Part shown: positions 16,902-26,000 of the stretch, piece by piece
Numbering within the stretch: position 1 is the stretch's first letter
How the letters are laid out: every line of letters starts with the position of its first letter
DNA from: F22 sp963675625
GTDB lineage: Bacteria > Bacteroidota > Bacteroidia > Bacteroidales > Bacteroidaceae
Direction of reading: 5' to 3'
Length of the DNA stretch: 64,000 nucleotides
NCBI GenBank assembly: GCA_963675625.1
Contig: OY776497.1
Span: forward strand, 186,001-250,000
Notes under the pieces: generated by a model
The model's database searches: none
Seen by the model: the letters and a program-made list of their open reading frames with translations, nothing else
Told to the model about the DNA's origin: nothing
Translations under genes and position numbers: made by a program

Positions 16902-16909
16902 TATCTTTG
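16902..16909 (+). promoter_or_regulatory. -7 box (TATCTTTG) of the ADH gene
   Basis: Exact TAnnTTTG match 35 bases upstream of the ATG at 16945. Confidence 0.65.
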
Positions 16910-16944
16910 TAAGAGGAACTTGAATATTAACAAACTACAACACT

Positions 16945-17958
16945 ATGAAAGCGATAGGATACCAACGATGTCTTCCTGTAGAAGATATCCATGCACTGCA
17001 AGATATTGATTTGGAAGCTCCACATGCATCAGGACATGATATACTCGTGGAGATACAAGCTATTTCTGTCAACCCAGTAGACTATAAAGTACGATTGAAT
17101 ATTCCTCCCGATGAAGGCCAATGGAAAGTTATCGGCTGGGATGCCGTAGGTATCGTTAAGGATGTGGGAGATAAGGTAACTCTATTTGAAAAAGGCAACA
17201 AAGTGTGGTATGCTGGAGATCTCAACCGACCAGGTAGTTATGCGCAATATCAACTGGTTGATGAACGCCTAGTGGGGTGCATGCCGCAATCTCTGTCGTA
17301 TAGTGAAGCGGCTGCTTTGCCACTCACAACTATAACAGCATGGGAGATGCTGTTCAATCGTCTTCAGATACCAACAGAAGAAACAGAAATCCCCAAAACG
17401 GTTTTGGTTATCGGTGCAGCAGGTGGTGTAGGATCTATTATGGTTCAATTGCTCCGTAAGCTCACCCATACCACGGTGGTGGCCACAGCATCCCGCGAAG
17501 AGAGCGTTCAGTGGCTCAAAGACCTAGGAGTGCATTATATTATCAATCACAATAAAGTGCTGTCTGAAGAATTACAGGCGATTGGTATTCCTCAAGTTGA
17601 TTACGTCATCAGCCTGAATAACACTGAGGAGCACTACAAGGAAATCGTACGATCTATTGCTCCACAAGGACACTTCGGTTTGATTGATGATCCGAGCCAT
17701 CTAGATGTCATGCAGCTCAAATCCAAATCTGTGACGATACACTGGGAATTTATGTTTACTCGATCGATGTTTCACACCCCGGATATGGTTGAACAACACA
17801 GGCTACTCAATGCAGTAAGCCGTATGATTGATAATGGAGAAATCAAAACGACATTGACGCATCACCTAGGACAAATCAATGCAGAGAATCTACGCAAGGC
17901 ACATGCAATGCTTGAAAGCAAAGAAGCCTATGGTAAAATAGTTTTAGAAGGATTTTAA
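16945..17958 (+). CDS. Zinc-type alcohol dehydrogenase-like / quinone oxidoreductase family protein
   Basis: 337 residues. The GroES-like half begins MKAIGYQRCLP and includes ISVNPVDYKVR and GWDAVGIVKDVGDKV. The Rossmann half has VLVIGAAGGVGSIMVQLLRKL (GxxGGxG for NADPH). The structural and catalytic zinc cysteines of true ADHs are absent, which points to a zinc-free NADPH reductase of the YhdH/ZADH type (quinone or enal reduction). It leads an apparent operon with the ABM and macrodomain genes, 34 bases before the next start. Confidence 0.88.
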   Translation: MKAIGYQRCLPVEDIHALQDIDLEAPHASGHDILVEIQAISVNPVDYKVRLNIPPDEGQWKVIGWDAVGIVKDVGDKVTLFEKGNKVWYAGDLNRPGSYAQYQLVDERLVGCMPQSLSYSEAAALPLTTITAWEMLFNRLQIPTEETEIPKTVLVIGAAGGVGSIMVQLLRKLTHTTVVATASREESVQWLKDLGVHYIINHNKVLSEELQAIGIPQVDYVISLNNTEEHYKEIVRSIAPQGHFGLIDDPSHLDVMQLKSKSVTIHWEFMFTRSMFHTPDMVEQHRLLNAVSRMIDNGEIKTTLTHHLGQINAENLRKAHAMLESKEAYGKIVLEGF

Positions 17959-17992
17959 GACGTGGTGATGATCCACACAATACGATACAGAT

Positions 17993-18622
17993 ATGCTGAA
18001 CAGAATCATTAAAATTATTGTCAAACCAGATTATGCAGCTGAAGTCCAGTCTGCATTGATAGACATGAAAGCCCAAACGGTACAAGAATCTGGAAATAAA
18101 GAGATGCGCCTGTTTGTCGATAAAAATCAAGCGCATAGGTTCTTTGTGTATGAAAGATGGCAAGATGAGACGGCATTGGCAGAGCATCTGAAACAGCCAT
18201 ACACGGGGCATATCGTATCGGAAATGCAAGAGGCCATTAGCACCTATGAAGTATTTGAATTGGAGACGGTCAATCCTGCACCACTATATGAAAAGAATCC
18301 CAAAAAGGCCCACCCACAAGATGATGTCTTTGTGAGTATATTTATCTTTCGAATTAAACCTGAATCACGAGTACAACTACTAGAACAATTTGCAACGCAT
18401 ATTGCTCACTCAAGGGATGAAGAAGGCAATCTGCTTTTTGATATCTACACTGTAAAAGGGGATGAAAACACCTTGTGCATGTACTCCGCTTGGCGCAAAG
18501 AGTCGGATCTTTGGGATGTACATTTCAATAAGCCTTATGCTGTAGCCACAGGGAAACTTATGCATGCGTGTGCCATTGGTGAATTGGAACAATATATGAA
18601 TTATGTCACAGAATTTGAATAA
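17993..18622 (+). CDS. Tandem antibiotic-biosynthesis-monooxygenase (ABM) domain protein
   Basis: 209 residues made of two ferredoxin-like ABM units. The first covers about 1-92 (IIKIIVKPDYAAEVQSAL ... RFFVYERWQDETALAEHLKQPYTGHI) and the second about 108-205 (SIFIFRIKPESRVQLLEQF ... LCMYSAWRKESDLWDVHFNKPYA). Small ABM proteins such as YgiN are quinol monooxygenases or bind hydrophobic small molecules. The position behind a quinone-reductase-like gene fits a redox detoxification role, which is inference. Its end overlaps the next gene by 20 bases. Confidence 0.82.
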   Translation: MLNRIIKIIVKPDYAAEVQSALIDMKAQTVQESGNKEMRLFVDKNQAHRFFVYERWQDETALAEHLKQPYTGHIVSEMQEAISTYEVFELETVNPAPLYEKNPKKAHPQDDVFVSIFIFRIKPESRVQLLEQFATHIAHSRDEEGNLLFDIYTVKGDENTLCMYSAWRKESDLWDVHFNKPYAVATGKLMHACAIGELEQYMNYVTEFE

Positions 18623-19478
18623 TCCAATGGATATTGGGCTACGAGCTTATGCGCAGCCCCTACAGTTATATGAAACGTTTGTTCCATACCAAGGACCTGC
18701 ACATATAGATAAACTGTATGAGCTCCTTGCAGAAGAAGACAGTGGACAACAGCTACTTAAACAGAAACAACTGAACCGTTTTTCCAAGCGGGACAGGATA
18801 CGTGCCCTGCTGACGGTGCGTCCAGCTGGAAAGGTGTCTCAAGAGTTGGCGGACTTAAACGATGCCATCTTACAAGAGGAGTTGAAACAGAAAGTTGTGA
18901 CTGATAGTCGTGAAATTGATTCATTTGCATGCGCTGGACGGTCTATCTCCATCTGGCAAGGAGACATCACCCAACTCAAAGTAGATGCCATCGTCAATGC
19001 AGCTAATAGTCAACTATTGGGTTGTTTTATCCCATTCCACACCTGTATAGATTATGCTATACACGATGCCGCAGGCGTACAGCTCAGACGGGATTGTGAT
19101 ATCATTATAACTCGGCAAGGACATCCAGAAAAAACAGGAGAGGCAAAGATTACACGAGGGTATAACCTACCCGCTTCTTTTGTTATACATACCGTAGGTC
19201 CTATTGTACAGGGGACTCTACGAGATACAGAGCGGCAGCAACTGAGAGCGAGTTACAAGTCATGCCTTGATCTTGCAGAAGAGATGCACTTAAAAAGCAT
19301 TGCACTATGCGCCATCAGTACAGGGGTATTCGGTTTCCCGAAATACGAGGCTGCTGATATCGCCAAAGAAACGATTCAAATGTGGCTACATGAACATCCA
19401 AAATCGTCTCTACAACACGTTATTATGAATGCATTTGACGAAGAGACACAGCGTTTGTATGAAGAGGTTTGGACATAA
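18603..19478 (+). CDS. Zinc-dependent macrodomain protein-ADP-ribose hydrolase
   Basis: 291 residues. A helical N-terminal part (1-110) precedes the macrodomain: IWQGDITQLKVDAIVNAANS is the ADP-ribose motif, and GCFIPFHTCIDYAIHDAAG with the later LRRDC supplies the Cys/His/Cys of the zinc-type macro class. HTVGP and CAISTGVFGFPKYEAADIA complete it. This class removes ADP-ribose from modified side chains. In Gram-positive bacteria it is paired with a SirTM ADP-ribosyltransferase and lipoate genes, none of which occurs here. The start at 18603 overlaps the preceding gene by 20 bases; an alternative ATG at 18627 would avoid that. Confidence 0.9.
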   Translation: MSQNLNNPMDIGLRAYAQPLQLYETFVPYQGPAHIDKLYELLAEEDSGQQLLKQKQLNRFSKRDRIRALLTVRPAGKVSQELADLNDAILQEELKQKVVTDSREIDSFACAGRSISIWQGDITQLKVDAIVNAANSQLLGCFIPFHTCIDYAIHDAAGVQLRRDCDIIITRQGHPEKTGEAKITRGYNLPASFVIHTVGPIVQGTLRDTERQQLRASYKSCLDLAEEMHLKSIALCAISTGVFGFPKYEAADIAKETIQMWLHEHPKSSLQHVIMNAFDEETQRLYEEVWT

Positions 19479-19540
19479 TATGTTGATTATTTTCTCCATT
19501 GAAATCCACGTTTTCCCTTAATTTTCTACATTCTTTTTAT

Positions 19541-19548
19541 TACTTTTG
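19541..19548 (+). promoter_or_regulatory. -7 box (TACTTTTG) of the CDF operon
   Basis: Exact TAnnTTTG match ending 20 bases upstream of the ATG at 19569, in an AT-rich gap of 90 bases. Confidence 0.7.
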
Positions 19549-19568
19549 TAGCAAAGTTGTAAAGCATT

Positions 19569-20462
19569 ATGGATTCTAACAGTAGAAAAAAAGCAATATT
19601 TAAAGTCACCATTTTAGGTAGTTTTGGCAATGCCGTGCTCCTTGTGGCCAAATTCTTTGCAGGAGTATTGGGCAATAGTGGAGCCATGATTGCCGATGCT
19701 GTGCACTCATTGAGTGATTTTATTACAGATATTATCGTCTTTATATTTATCCGAATATCCTCTAAACCAGGTGATAAAGATCATCATTATGGACATGGTA
19801 AATTCGAGACATTAGCCACAGTTATCATCGGCCTTATCCTGTTTATTGTGGGTATCAGACTGATGCAATCAAGTGGGATGACTATTTATAAGGCTATCAA
19901 GGGGACCCATGTGCCACAACCCAATGTGCTAGCCTTTATTGTGGCAATAGTCTCTGTCATTATCAAATACTATATGTTTGTTGTGACATTAAAAGAAGGC
20001 AAAAAGCAACATTCACCAGCCTTAATCGCCAATGCTTGGCACCATAATAGCGATGCTTTATCATCTATAGGGGCAGCTATCGGTATAGGTGGCGCTATCC
20101 TTTTGGGGGACAAATGGACCATATTAGATCCTATCGCTGCTGTAGTTGTGAGCGTACTGATTATGAAGATCGCTGTGGAATTGATGTTTTCTAATCTGGA
20201 GATTTTATTGGAAAAATCATTGCCTAAAGAAGTCGAAGATAAAATCGTGGATATCGCCTGTTCCTTCAATGGAGTGAGTGATGTACACAAACTATATACA
20301 CGTATGCTGGGAACAGCATATGCGATTGAAATGCATGTTGGTATGGATGGGCACCGTTCGTTGAAAGACACCCACGATCAAGCCACTCAAATAGAGAATG
20401 CCCTACGCGAGCATTTTGGACCACACACGCATATCGTTATTCACGTAGAACCAATGAAATAA
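19569..20462 (+). CDS. Cation diffusion facilitator (CDF) family transporter
   Basis: 297 residues, six hydrophobic segments and a C-terminal cytoplasmic domain. The metal site residues appear as IADAVHSLSDFITD (DxxxD type, helix 2) and AWHHNSDALSSIGAAIG (HxxxD, helix 5). DHHYGHGKFETLATV is the loop after helix 2 found in the Fe/Zn (FieF-like) branch. It exports divalent metals by proton exchange. It leads a close run of four genes (next start 5 bases after its stop). Another CDF gene of a different branch lies at 28317. Confidence 0.92.
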   Translation: MDSNSRKKAIFKVTILGSFGNAVLLVAKFFAGVLGNSGAMIADAVHSLSDFITDIIVFIFIRISSKPGDKDHHYGHGKFETLATVIIGLILFIVGIRLMQSSGMTIYKAIKGTHVPQPNVLAFIVAIVSVIIKYYMFVVTLKEGKKQHSPALIANAWHHNSDALSSIGAAIGIGGAILLGDKWTILDPIAAVVVSVLIMKIAVELMFSNLEILLEKSLPKEVEDKIVDIACSFNGVSDVHKLYTRMLGTAYAIEMHVGMDGHRSLKDTHDQATQIENALREHFGPHTHIVIHVEPMK

Positions 20463-20467
20463 CCGCT

Positions 20468-21772
20468 ATGGCAGATAATTATTTAGAAAATCAATATGCG
20501 CAATATGCAGCACGTAAAGCTGCTTTCGAGAGAGAGAAACAACTAGGCAAGCACCGAGATAAAAAAACAGCGTCGTCATCTGTCTCTGCATTGAAGGCGC
20601 ACCAAAGTATAGAAGTACCATTAAATAATTTTGCTTTCCATAATCCCGTTCAATTATATTTTGGAGAGGGTGAAATCGCCAAAATAAACACACTCATTCC
20701 TGCTGATGCCAAAGTACTGCTCACTTATGGAGGTGGATCTATAAAGCGAAATGGAATCTATGATCAGGTGATGGCTGCATTGAGCGGTTTCAAAATCATT
20801 GAGTTTGGCGGTATCGAAGCCAATCCCGATTACGACACCCTTATTCAAGCAGTGACTATCTGCAAGCAAGAAGAGGTTGATTTTATTTTGGCCGTTGGTG
20901 GAGGGTCTATTATAGATGGGAGTAAATTTATTGCTACTGCTGTGATGCACGATGGTGATCCATGGGAGATTGTCACAAGTGGACAGTCTATCCAAAAGGC
21001 TCTACCCATAGGCACGGTACTCACACTACCAGCCACTTCCAGTGAGATGAACGAGCGCGCTGTGATCTCACGCAGAGCTATGAAAGTGAAACTGGCTTTC
21101 TATGGTCCTGCCCTCTTTCCTCAATTCTCTGTACTCGATCCTACAGCGATCTACTCATTGCCCAAAAAGCAAATCAGCAATGGATTGGTCGATGTGTTTA
21201 TTCATGTGGCCGAACAATATATGACGACTACTGAGTATATGGTGACTGACCGCATGGCCGAAGGCATTATACAGACCTTAGTGGAACTAGCTCCTTGTCT
21301 TATGACAAGCGAACAGGTGGACTATAATGTGGCTGCCAACTATATGCTTACTGCAACATTGGGGTTGAACAACTGGATCGCTATGGGAGCTACTCAAGAC
21401 TGGGCCAGCCATAAGATAGGACATGAACTTACAGCCCTGACTGGACTAGATCACGGGGAGACATTGGCGATTATCTATCCTGGTACAATGGATGTTATGC
21501 GAAGAGAGAAACAAGAGAAGATTCTTCAATACGGGGAAAGAATATGGGGGATCACATCGGGGGACATAGACACACGTATAGATATGGCTATTGCCAAAAC
21601 CGAGACTTTCTTTGTACAAACAGGCAAAAAGGTACGTCTTGCGGATTATGGTATAGGACAAGATATTATCGATAAAATTGTCGGACGATTTGAGGAGAAA
21701 GATATGCACTTAGGTGAACATGGCATTGTCACCCCTACCCATATCCGTAAGATTCTAGAAAGTCGGTTATAA
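20468..21772 (+). CDS. Iron-containing alcohol dehydrogenase (YqhD-like) with N-terminal extension
   Basis: 434 residues. From about residue 48 the protein follows YqhD-type NADPH-dependent aldehyde reductases: NFAFHNPVQLYFGEG, VLLTYGGGSIKRNG, DFILAVGGGSIIDGSKFIA, LPATSSEMNERAVIS, and the metal His region ASHKIGHELTALTGLDHGETLA. YqhD itself is about 387 residues, so the first ~47 (MADNYLENQYAQYAARKAAF...) are an addition: charged, helical and low in complexity, possibly a docking or dimer segment. The enzyme probably clears short aldehydes. Confidence 0.9.
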   Translation: MADNYLENQYAQYAARKAAFEREKQLGKHRDKKTASSSVSALKAHQSIEVPLNNFAFHNPVQLYFGEGEIAKINTLIPADAKVLLTYGGGSIKRNGIYDQVMAALSGFKIIEFGGIEANPDYDTLIQAVTICKQEEVDFILAVGGGSIIDGSKFIATAVMHDGDPWEIVTSGQSIQKALPIGTVLTLPATSSEMNERAVISRRAMKVKLAFYGPALFPQFSVLDPTAIYSLPKKQISNGLVDVFIHVAEQYMTTTEYMVTDRMAEGIIQTLVELAPCLMTSEQVDYNVAANYMLTATLGLNNWIAMGATQDWASHKIGHELTALTGLDHGETLAIIYPGTMDVMRREKQEKILQYGERIWGITSGDIDTRIDMAIAKTETFFVQTGKKVRLADYGIGQDIIDKIVGRFEEKDMHLGEHGIVTPTHIRKILESRL

Positions 21773-21784
21773 TAAGCTTGCAGG

Positions 21785-23089
21785 ATGATTTCAACATACT
21801 ACAAGCATCAACTCAACGCCACTGAGCGATCAACCTTCCAAAAACATATAGGATATGCCTCGCTTGATGGATTTGTGCGTGGTGCACTCATCTTAAATGA
21901 GTTTATATTTATCAAACAATTAGGAGGAGGGAACGTACAATTGGCCTTCCTATTTCAATTCTCCATGGTGATCTACTTGTTCTCCATGGTGGCTAATGAA
22001 ATCATGCGCCGCTATCCCAACAGAAAAATTCTTTTGCGCTGGGTAAGTATCATCACACGCATGCCACTTATCTTATTTGCATTTTTTCCAGCGGTACATG
22101 GTCAGGGACTTCCACCACAATACCACACCCTATTTCTGGGCGTATTTCTATTGTTCTACACCTCACGCATTGCTGTCATTCCCTCCATCAATCAGTATCT
22201 TAAAGGTAATTATAGGTCGGAAAATTTCGGTAGACTTTTCGGATATGCTACCACTATCAATAAAGTCATGACCATGATCACCACTTTTGCTGTGGGGGTG
22301 TTGCTTGATTGGGATCCCAATTCCTATCGATGGTTTTATCCAGCTGTGGGGGTTCTGGGTACTATATCTGTCTTTCAATTGACGATGATTCCATTTCACC
22401 ACAAGCCAGATCTGGTAGTCAAACCGATGTCGCAAGCACTAGGTGACAGTTTTAAACGTATTTGGAAAATACTATGTGGCAACGTACCCTTCCGTCATCT
22501 AGAAGTAGGATTTATGCTCTATGGATTTGCTTGGATGAGTACCCATGCCGTTATCACAATCTTTTATAAAGAAGCGCTACATCTTAATTACTCAGGAGTA
22601 TCCTTCTACAACAATGCGTATACCTTAATGGCCATTCTAGTTTTACCCATCTTTAGTAAGATGATTGGCAAGATGGATCCGCGTCGCTTCGGCTTGATTA
22701 CCTTTGGTTCTCTGCTATTATTTATCCTCTTTACGGCATTGACCCAGACATTTGACAGCTATTATATTATAGCAGGAGTTAAAATATATCCTTGTTTAAT
22801 GATAGCTGTTCTATTTAATGGTACATTTATGGGCAGCATGCCGCTATTATGGGGCATAGGCTCTAGTTATTTTTGCAGTTCCAATGAAGCAGCTGATTAC
22901 CAATCAGTACACTTGTTTCTAACGGGTGTACGGGCTGTATTTGCGCCACTACTAGGTATTTCTCTGTACGAAATGCTTGGTTTTTCGATGACCTATGGAG
23001 CCAGTATTATCATATTGATTCCAGCCATTCTATTGATGATCTTCTCGGCCAATAGGCACCCTGTAATACACCAAGAAACGACCATATAA
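21785..23089 (+). CDS. MFS transporter
   Basis: 434 residues with about twelve hydrophobic helices in two halves around a loop at about 195-235 (HHKPDLVVKPMSQALGDSFKRIWK). MRRYPNRKILLRWVSI fits the loop 2-3 position of the superfamily. The substrate cannot be assigned. It starts 12 bases behind the YqhD-like gene and is followed by an SDR gene, so it may move a substrate or product of those enzymes. Confidence 0.85.
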   Translation: MISTYYKHQLNATERSTFQKHIGYASLDGFVRGALILNEFIFIKQLGGGNVQLAFLFQFSMVIYLFSMVANEIMRRYPNRKILLRWVSIITRMPLILFAFFPAVHGQGLPPQYHTLFLGVFLLFYTSRIAVIPSINQYLKGNYRSENFGRLFGYATTINKVMTMITTFAVGVLLDWDPNSYRWFYPAVGVLGTISVFQLTMIPFHHKPDLVVKPMSQALGDSFKRIWKILCGNVPFRHLEVGFMLYGFAWMSTHAVITIFYKEALHLNYSGVSFYNNAYTLMAILVLPIFSKMIGKMDPRRFGLITFGSLLLFILFTALTQTFDSYYIIAGVKIYPCLMIAVLFNGTFMGSMPLLWGIGSSYFCSSNEAADYQSVHLFLTGVRAVFAPLLGISLYEMLGFSMTYGASIIILIPAILLMIFSANRHPVIHQETTI

Positions 23090-23107
23090 ACACTAATAAC
23101 CCATAAT

Positions 23108-23854
23108 ATGAAAAACAAAAAATCGCGCAAAAGAGTACTTATTGTTGGTGCTACCTCTGGCATAGGCCAAGGACTCGCCTATCGATACATACAAGCTGGA
23201 TATTTAGTAGCGATTGCTGGACGACGTGAAGACTGCCTACAAGCTATTGCAAAGACAGCTCCTAAACAAGTAGTCTACAAAGTGATAGATATACGTGATG
23301 TACAAGCTGAACAACAATTACTGGAGTTGATCGATGCTTTAGGAGGATTGGATCTCTATATCCACGTATCTGGTTTCGGGAAACAAAATAAAGACCTTCA
23401 GCTTGATATAGATATTACAACAGTAGAAACCAATGTAACTGGTTTTGTGCGCATGGTCGACACAGCCTATAACTATATGCGTGTGCATGGCGGAGGCCAT
23501 CTTGCAGCCGTAAGTTCGGTAGCTGGTACACGCAGTATGGGTACAGGCGCATCGTACTCTGCTAGTAAAGCCTTTAATAATAGCTATCTACAAGCCTTGA
23601 GTCAGCTATCTAACATGCAGAAACATCACATACAGATAACGACTATCAAGCCTGGCTTCGTAGACACCCCTATACTAAGTAAGGACAAAAAGTATCCTAT
23701 GATTATGCCTGTTGAGTATGCTACTCATATCATATTTAAAGGTTTGAAGTCACGTAAACGCATCATTGTTGTTGATTGGAAATACCGCATTGCTATAGCT
23801 GTGATGCAGTGTATACCACGCTGGATATGGGAACATCTTACCCTGACCAACTAA
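23108..23854 (+). CDS. Short-chain dehydrogenase/reductase (SDR)
   Basis: 248 residues. VLIVGATSGIGQGLAYRYI is the TGxxxGxG nucleotide site, with RR shortly after (AGRRED) favouring NADPH. AAVSSVAG brings the catalytic Ser, and ASYSASKAF the YxxxK pair. IKPGFVDTPI is the usual lid motif. The substrate is unknown. It is the last gene of the 19569 operon. Confidence 0.92.
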   Translation: MKNKKSRKRVLIVGATSGIGQGLAYRYIQAGYLVAIAGRREDCLQAIAKTAPKQVVYKVIDIRDVQAEQQLLELIDALGGLDLYIHVSGFGKQNKDLQLDIDITTVETNVTGFVRMVDTAYNYMRVHGGGHLAAVSSVAGTRSMGTGASYSASKAFNNSYLQALSQLSNMQKHHIQITTIKPGFVDTPILSKDKKYPMIMPVEYATHIIFKGLKSRKRIIVVDWKYRIAIAVMQCIPRWIWEHLTLTN

Positions 23855-23892
23855 ATCTAACAGGAAAGTAATAGACAAAGCGTCTAAAAAAA

Positions 23893-23924
23893 CAGATTCT
23901 TTACAGAATTAATCTGTACCTTTG
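23893..23924 (+). promoter_or_regulatory. Promoter of the two-component operon
   Basis: TACCTTTG (23917-23924) is an exact -7 box 73 bases upstream of the ATG. Just upstream CAGATT (23893-23898) and AATCTG (23911-23916) form an inverted repeat abutting the box, a possible regulator site. Confidence 0.6.
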
Positions 23925-23997
23925 TCTTCATACAATATCAGGCATATAACAACGTGCATATATAGAAACGTAACTCAAACAAGCCGTTATATAAACA

Positions 23998-24684
23998 ATG
24001 AAAATACTTATTATTGAAGATAATATAGAACTGCACCAATCCATCAAAAAAGCATTGACGGATGAGCAATATACGTGCGAATCGGCTTACAGTATACAAG
24101 AAGCCACCTATTTGATTAACATGTACACCTACGACTGTGTGCTCCTGGACTTAACTCTACCTGATGGATCAGGGCTAGATCTTTTGCCTTTGATCAAACA
24201 AAACGGACGAGAAGAAGGAGTCATTATCATTACAGCCAAAGGGGCTCTTGAAGACAAAATAACGGGACTGAAACTAGGTGCAGATGATTATTTGACTAAA
24301 CCTTTTCACTTGTCTGAATTGAGTGTACGTATTTATTCATTGATCAGACGAAGTAAATTCCAAGGTAATAATGATATGTGTTATGAAGATTTACGCATAG
24401 AACTAGATACTCAAACAGTCTATTACAAAGACCAAGTAGTCGATGCCTTGACAAAAATGGAATATAAACTCCTTCTCTTTTTTGTATCCAATCCTAAACG
24501 CGTATTATCCAAAGAAGCCATAGCAGAAAATCTTATCGGAGATTTCGCAGATAACTTTGCACAGTTTGATTTTATCTATGCTCATATCAAAAACCTAAAA
24601 AAGAAATTGAAGAAAGCCCAATGCGATCAGTACATCAAATCAGTCTATGGCATGGGGTATAAATTCGATTCATCTAACAACTAA
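23998..24684 (+). CDS. OmpR-family response regulator
   Basis: 228 residues. The receiver domain has IIEDN at the start, D51 in CVLLDLTLPDGSGL as the phosphate acceptor, T79 and K101 (YLTKPF). The C-terminal winged helix includes LTKMEYKLLLFFVSNPKRVLSKEAIAENL split over the HTH and KSVYGMGYKF in the wing. It is the partner of the histidine kinase 11 bases downstream. Confidence 0.95.
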   Translation: MKILIIEDNIELHQSIKKALTDEQYTCESAYSIQEATYLINMYTYDCVLLDLTLPDGSGLDLLPLIKQNGREEGVIIITAKGALEDKITGLKLGADDYLTKPFHLSELSVRIYSLIRRSKFQGNNDMCYEDLRIELDTQTVYYKDQVVDALTKMEYKLLLFFVSNPKRVLSKEAIAENLIGDFADNFAQFDFIYAHIKNLKKKLKKAQCDQYIKSVYGMGYKFDSSNN

Positions 24685-24695
24685 AATAGACCAAG

Positions 24696-26000
24696 ATGCC
24701 GCAAAAAAGGAACTCTCTTATATACTTGACACTTCGCAGATATATCATTGCTTTTATTGGTGTAATGCTTGTAGGTAGCGTTGTACTAATCTTTGTAGAA
24801 AATGCGATCTGGAAACACGATGTCGATCATATTCTCTTTGATCTTAAAGAAAAAACAATGTTGACATTGGAATTTAATGGACCAGATATTCTTGGAGAAA
24901 AGGGAGAGTATCACAGTCTATTCGACCATGATATTTCAGTCAAGCGACTCGATCATTACGTACCTGCATCCGATTCTTTGTTTACCAAAGAGTTTTACAG
25001 CGAAGCTGAAGGGCACAATGAAACGGTACGCGAAATTATCAGCTATGTAACCATCCATGGTACCACATACTGCATCAACTTCAAAAAAGAAGTTCTCGAC
25101 CAGGATAAATTGACCAGCGGTATCATCTTAGCACAACTGGTGATTCATATCTGTTTTATCCTTGTGCTAATAGTCATTATGCGCACAGTTAGCAAGAAAC
25201 AATGGGCGCCCTTTTTTGATTTAAACAAACAAATGCGTCACTTAAAATTGGATAACCCACAACCGATTGGTACCGATTGTAGAGGGATTGTCGAGTTTGA
25301 GCAATTGCGTGAGTCAGTAAACATTCTAATAGAGGAAAACCATAACTTGATAGAGCAACAAAAAGCCTATACAGAGAATACCATGCATGAAATGCAAACT
25401 CCTCTAGCAGTGATGAATAACAAGATCACTGAGCTATTGGACACCTCACTAGATGAGGAACAAACGAAGACATTGTTCAGCATGTTTCGTCATGTCAAAT
25501 ACATGTCTACAATCAATAAGAACATGCTACTGCTTAGTCGCATCGAACATCACCAATATGCTAATAATCAAGATGTTGATTTTAAACAAATTGTGGAAGA
25601 GTATATCTCTCTTATGCTAGAAAATGTTGAGGTGAGCCAAAAACACTTAGTGTACACTTTACACCCATGTACCCTACTCAACTGCAATGAGTTATTAGCA
25701 ACCTCAGTATGCAATAATTTACTAGGCAATGCCATCAAGTATAGTGCTCCAGAATCGACTATTCACGTACAATTGGACAAGCAGCAATTTGTCGTTAGTA
25801 ACGAAGGTCCGGACAAGCCATTAGACACATCCATTATCTATCAACGATTTGTACGAGGTGATCATAAAAAGGAAGGTACAGGACTAGGCTTATCTATTGT
25901 ATATGAAGCTTGTAAGCAACTAGGATATCAACTACACTATACATACAAAGGAGATAGTACACACGAATTTACCATTTTGTTTGAGCCTAAGACAACGTAG
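24696..26000 (+). CDS. Sensor histidine kinase
   Basis: 434 residues. Membrane segments lie at about 14-35 and 143-165 with a periplasmic sensor part of about 105 residues between. The H-box is TENTMHEMQTPLAVM with H231, a form common in Bacteroidetes. N-box CNNLLGNAIKYS and G-box GTGLGLSIVYEA follow. The signal is unknown. The 3' end overlaps the convergent gene at 25987 by 14 bases, which leaves no room for an ordinary terminator between them. Confidence 0.94.
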   Translation: MPQKRNSLIYLTLRRYIIAFIGVMLVGSVVLIFVENAIWKHDVDHILFDLKEKTMLTLEFNGPDILGEKGEYHSLFDHDISVKRLDHYVPASDSLFTKEFYSEAEGHNETVREIISYVTIHGTTYCINFKKEVLDQDKLTSGIILAQLVIHICFILVLIVIMRTVSKKQWAPFFDLNKQMRHLKLDNPQPIGTDCRGIVEFEQLRESVNILIEENHNLIEQQKAYTENTMHEMQTPLAVMNNKITELLDTSLDEEQTKTLFSMFRHVKYMSTINKNMLLLSRIEHHQYANNQDVDFKQIVEEYISLMLENVEVSQKHLVYTLHPCTLLNCNELLATSVCNNLLGNAIKYSAPESTIHVQLDKQQFVVSNEGPDKPLDTSIIYQRFVRGDHKKEGTGLGLSIVYEACKQLGYQLHYTYKGDSTHEFTILFEPKTT

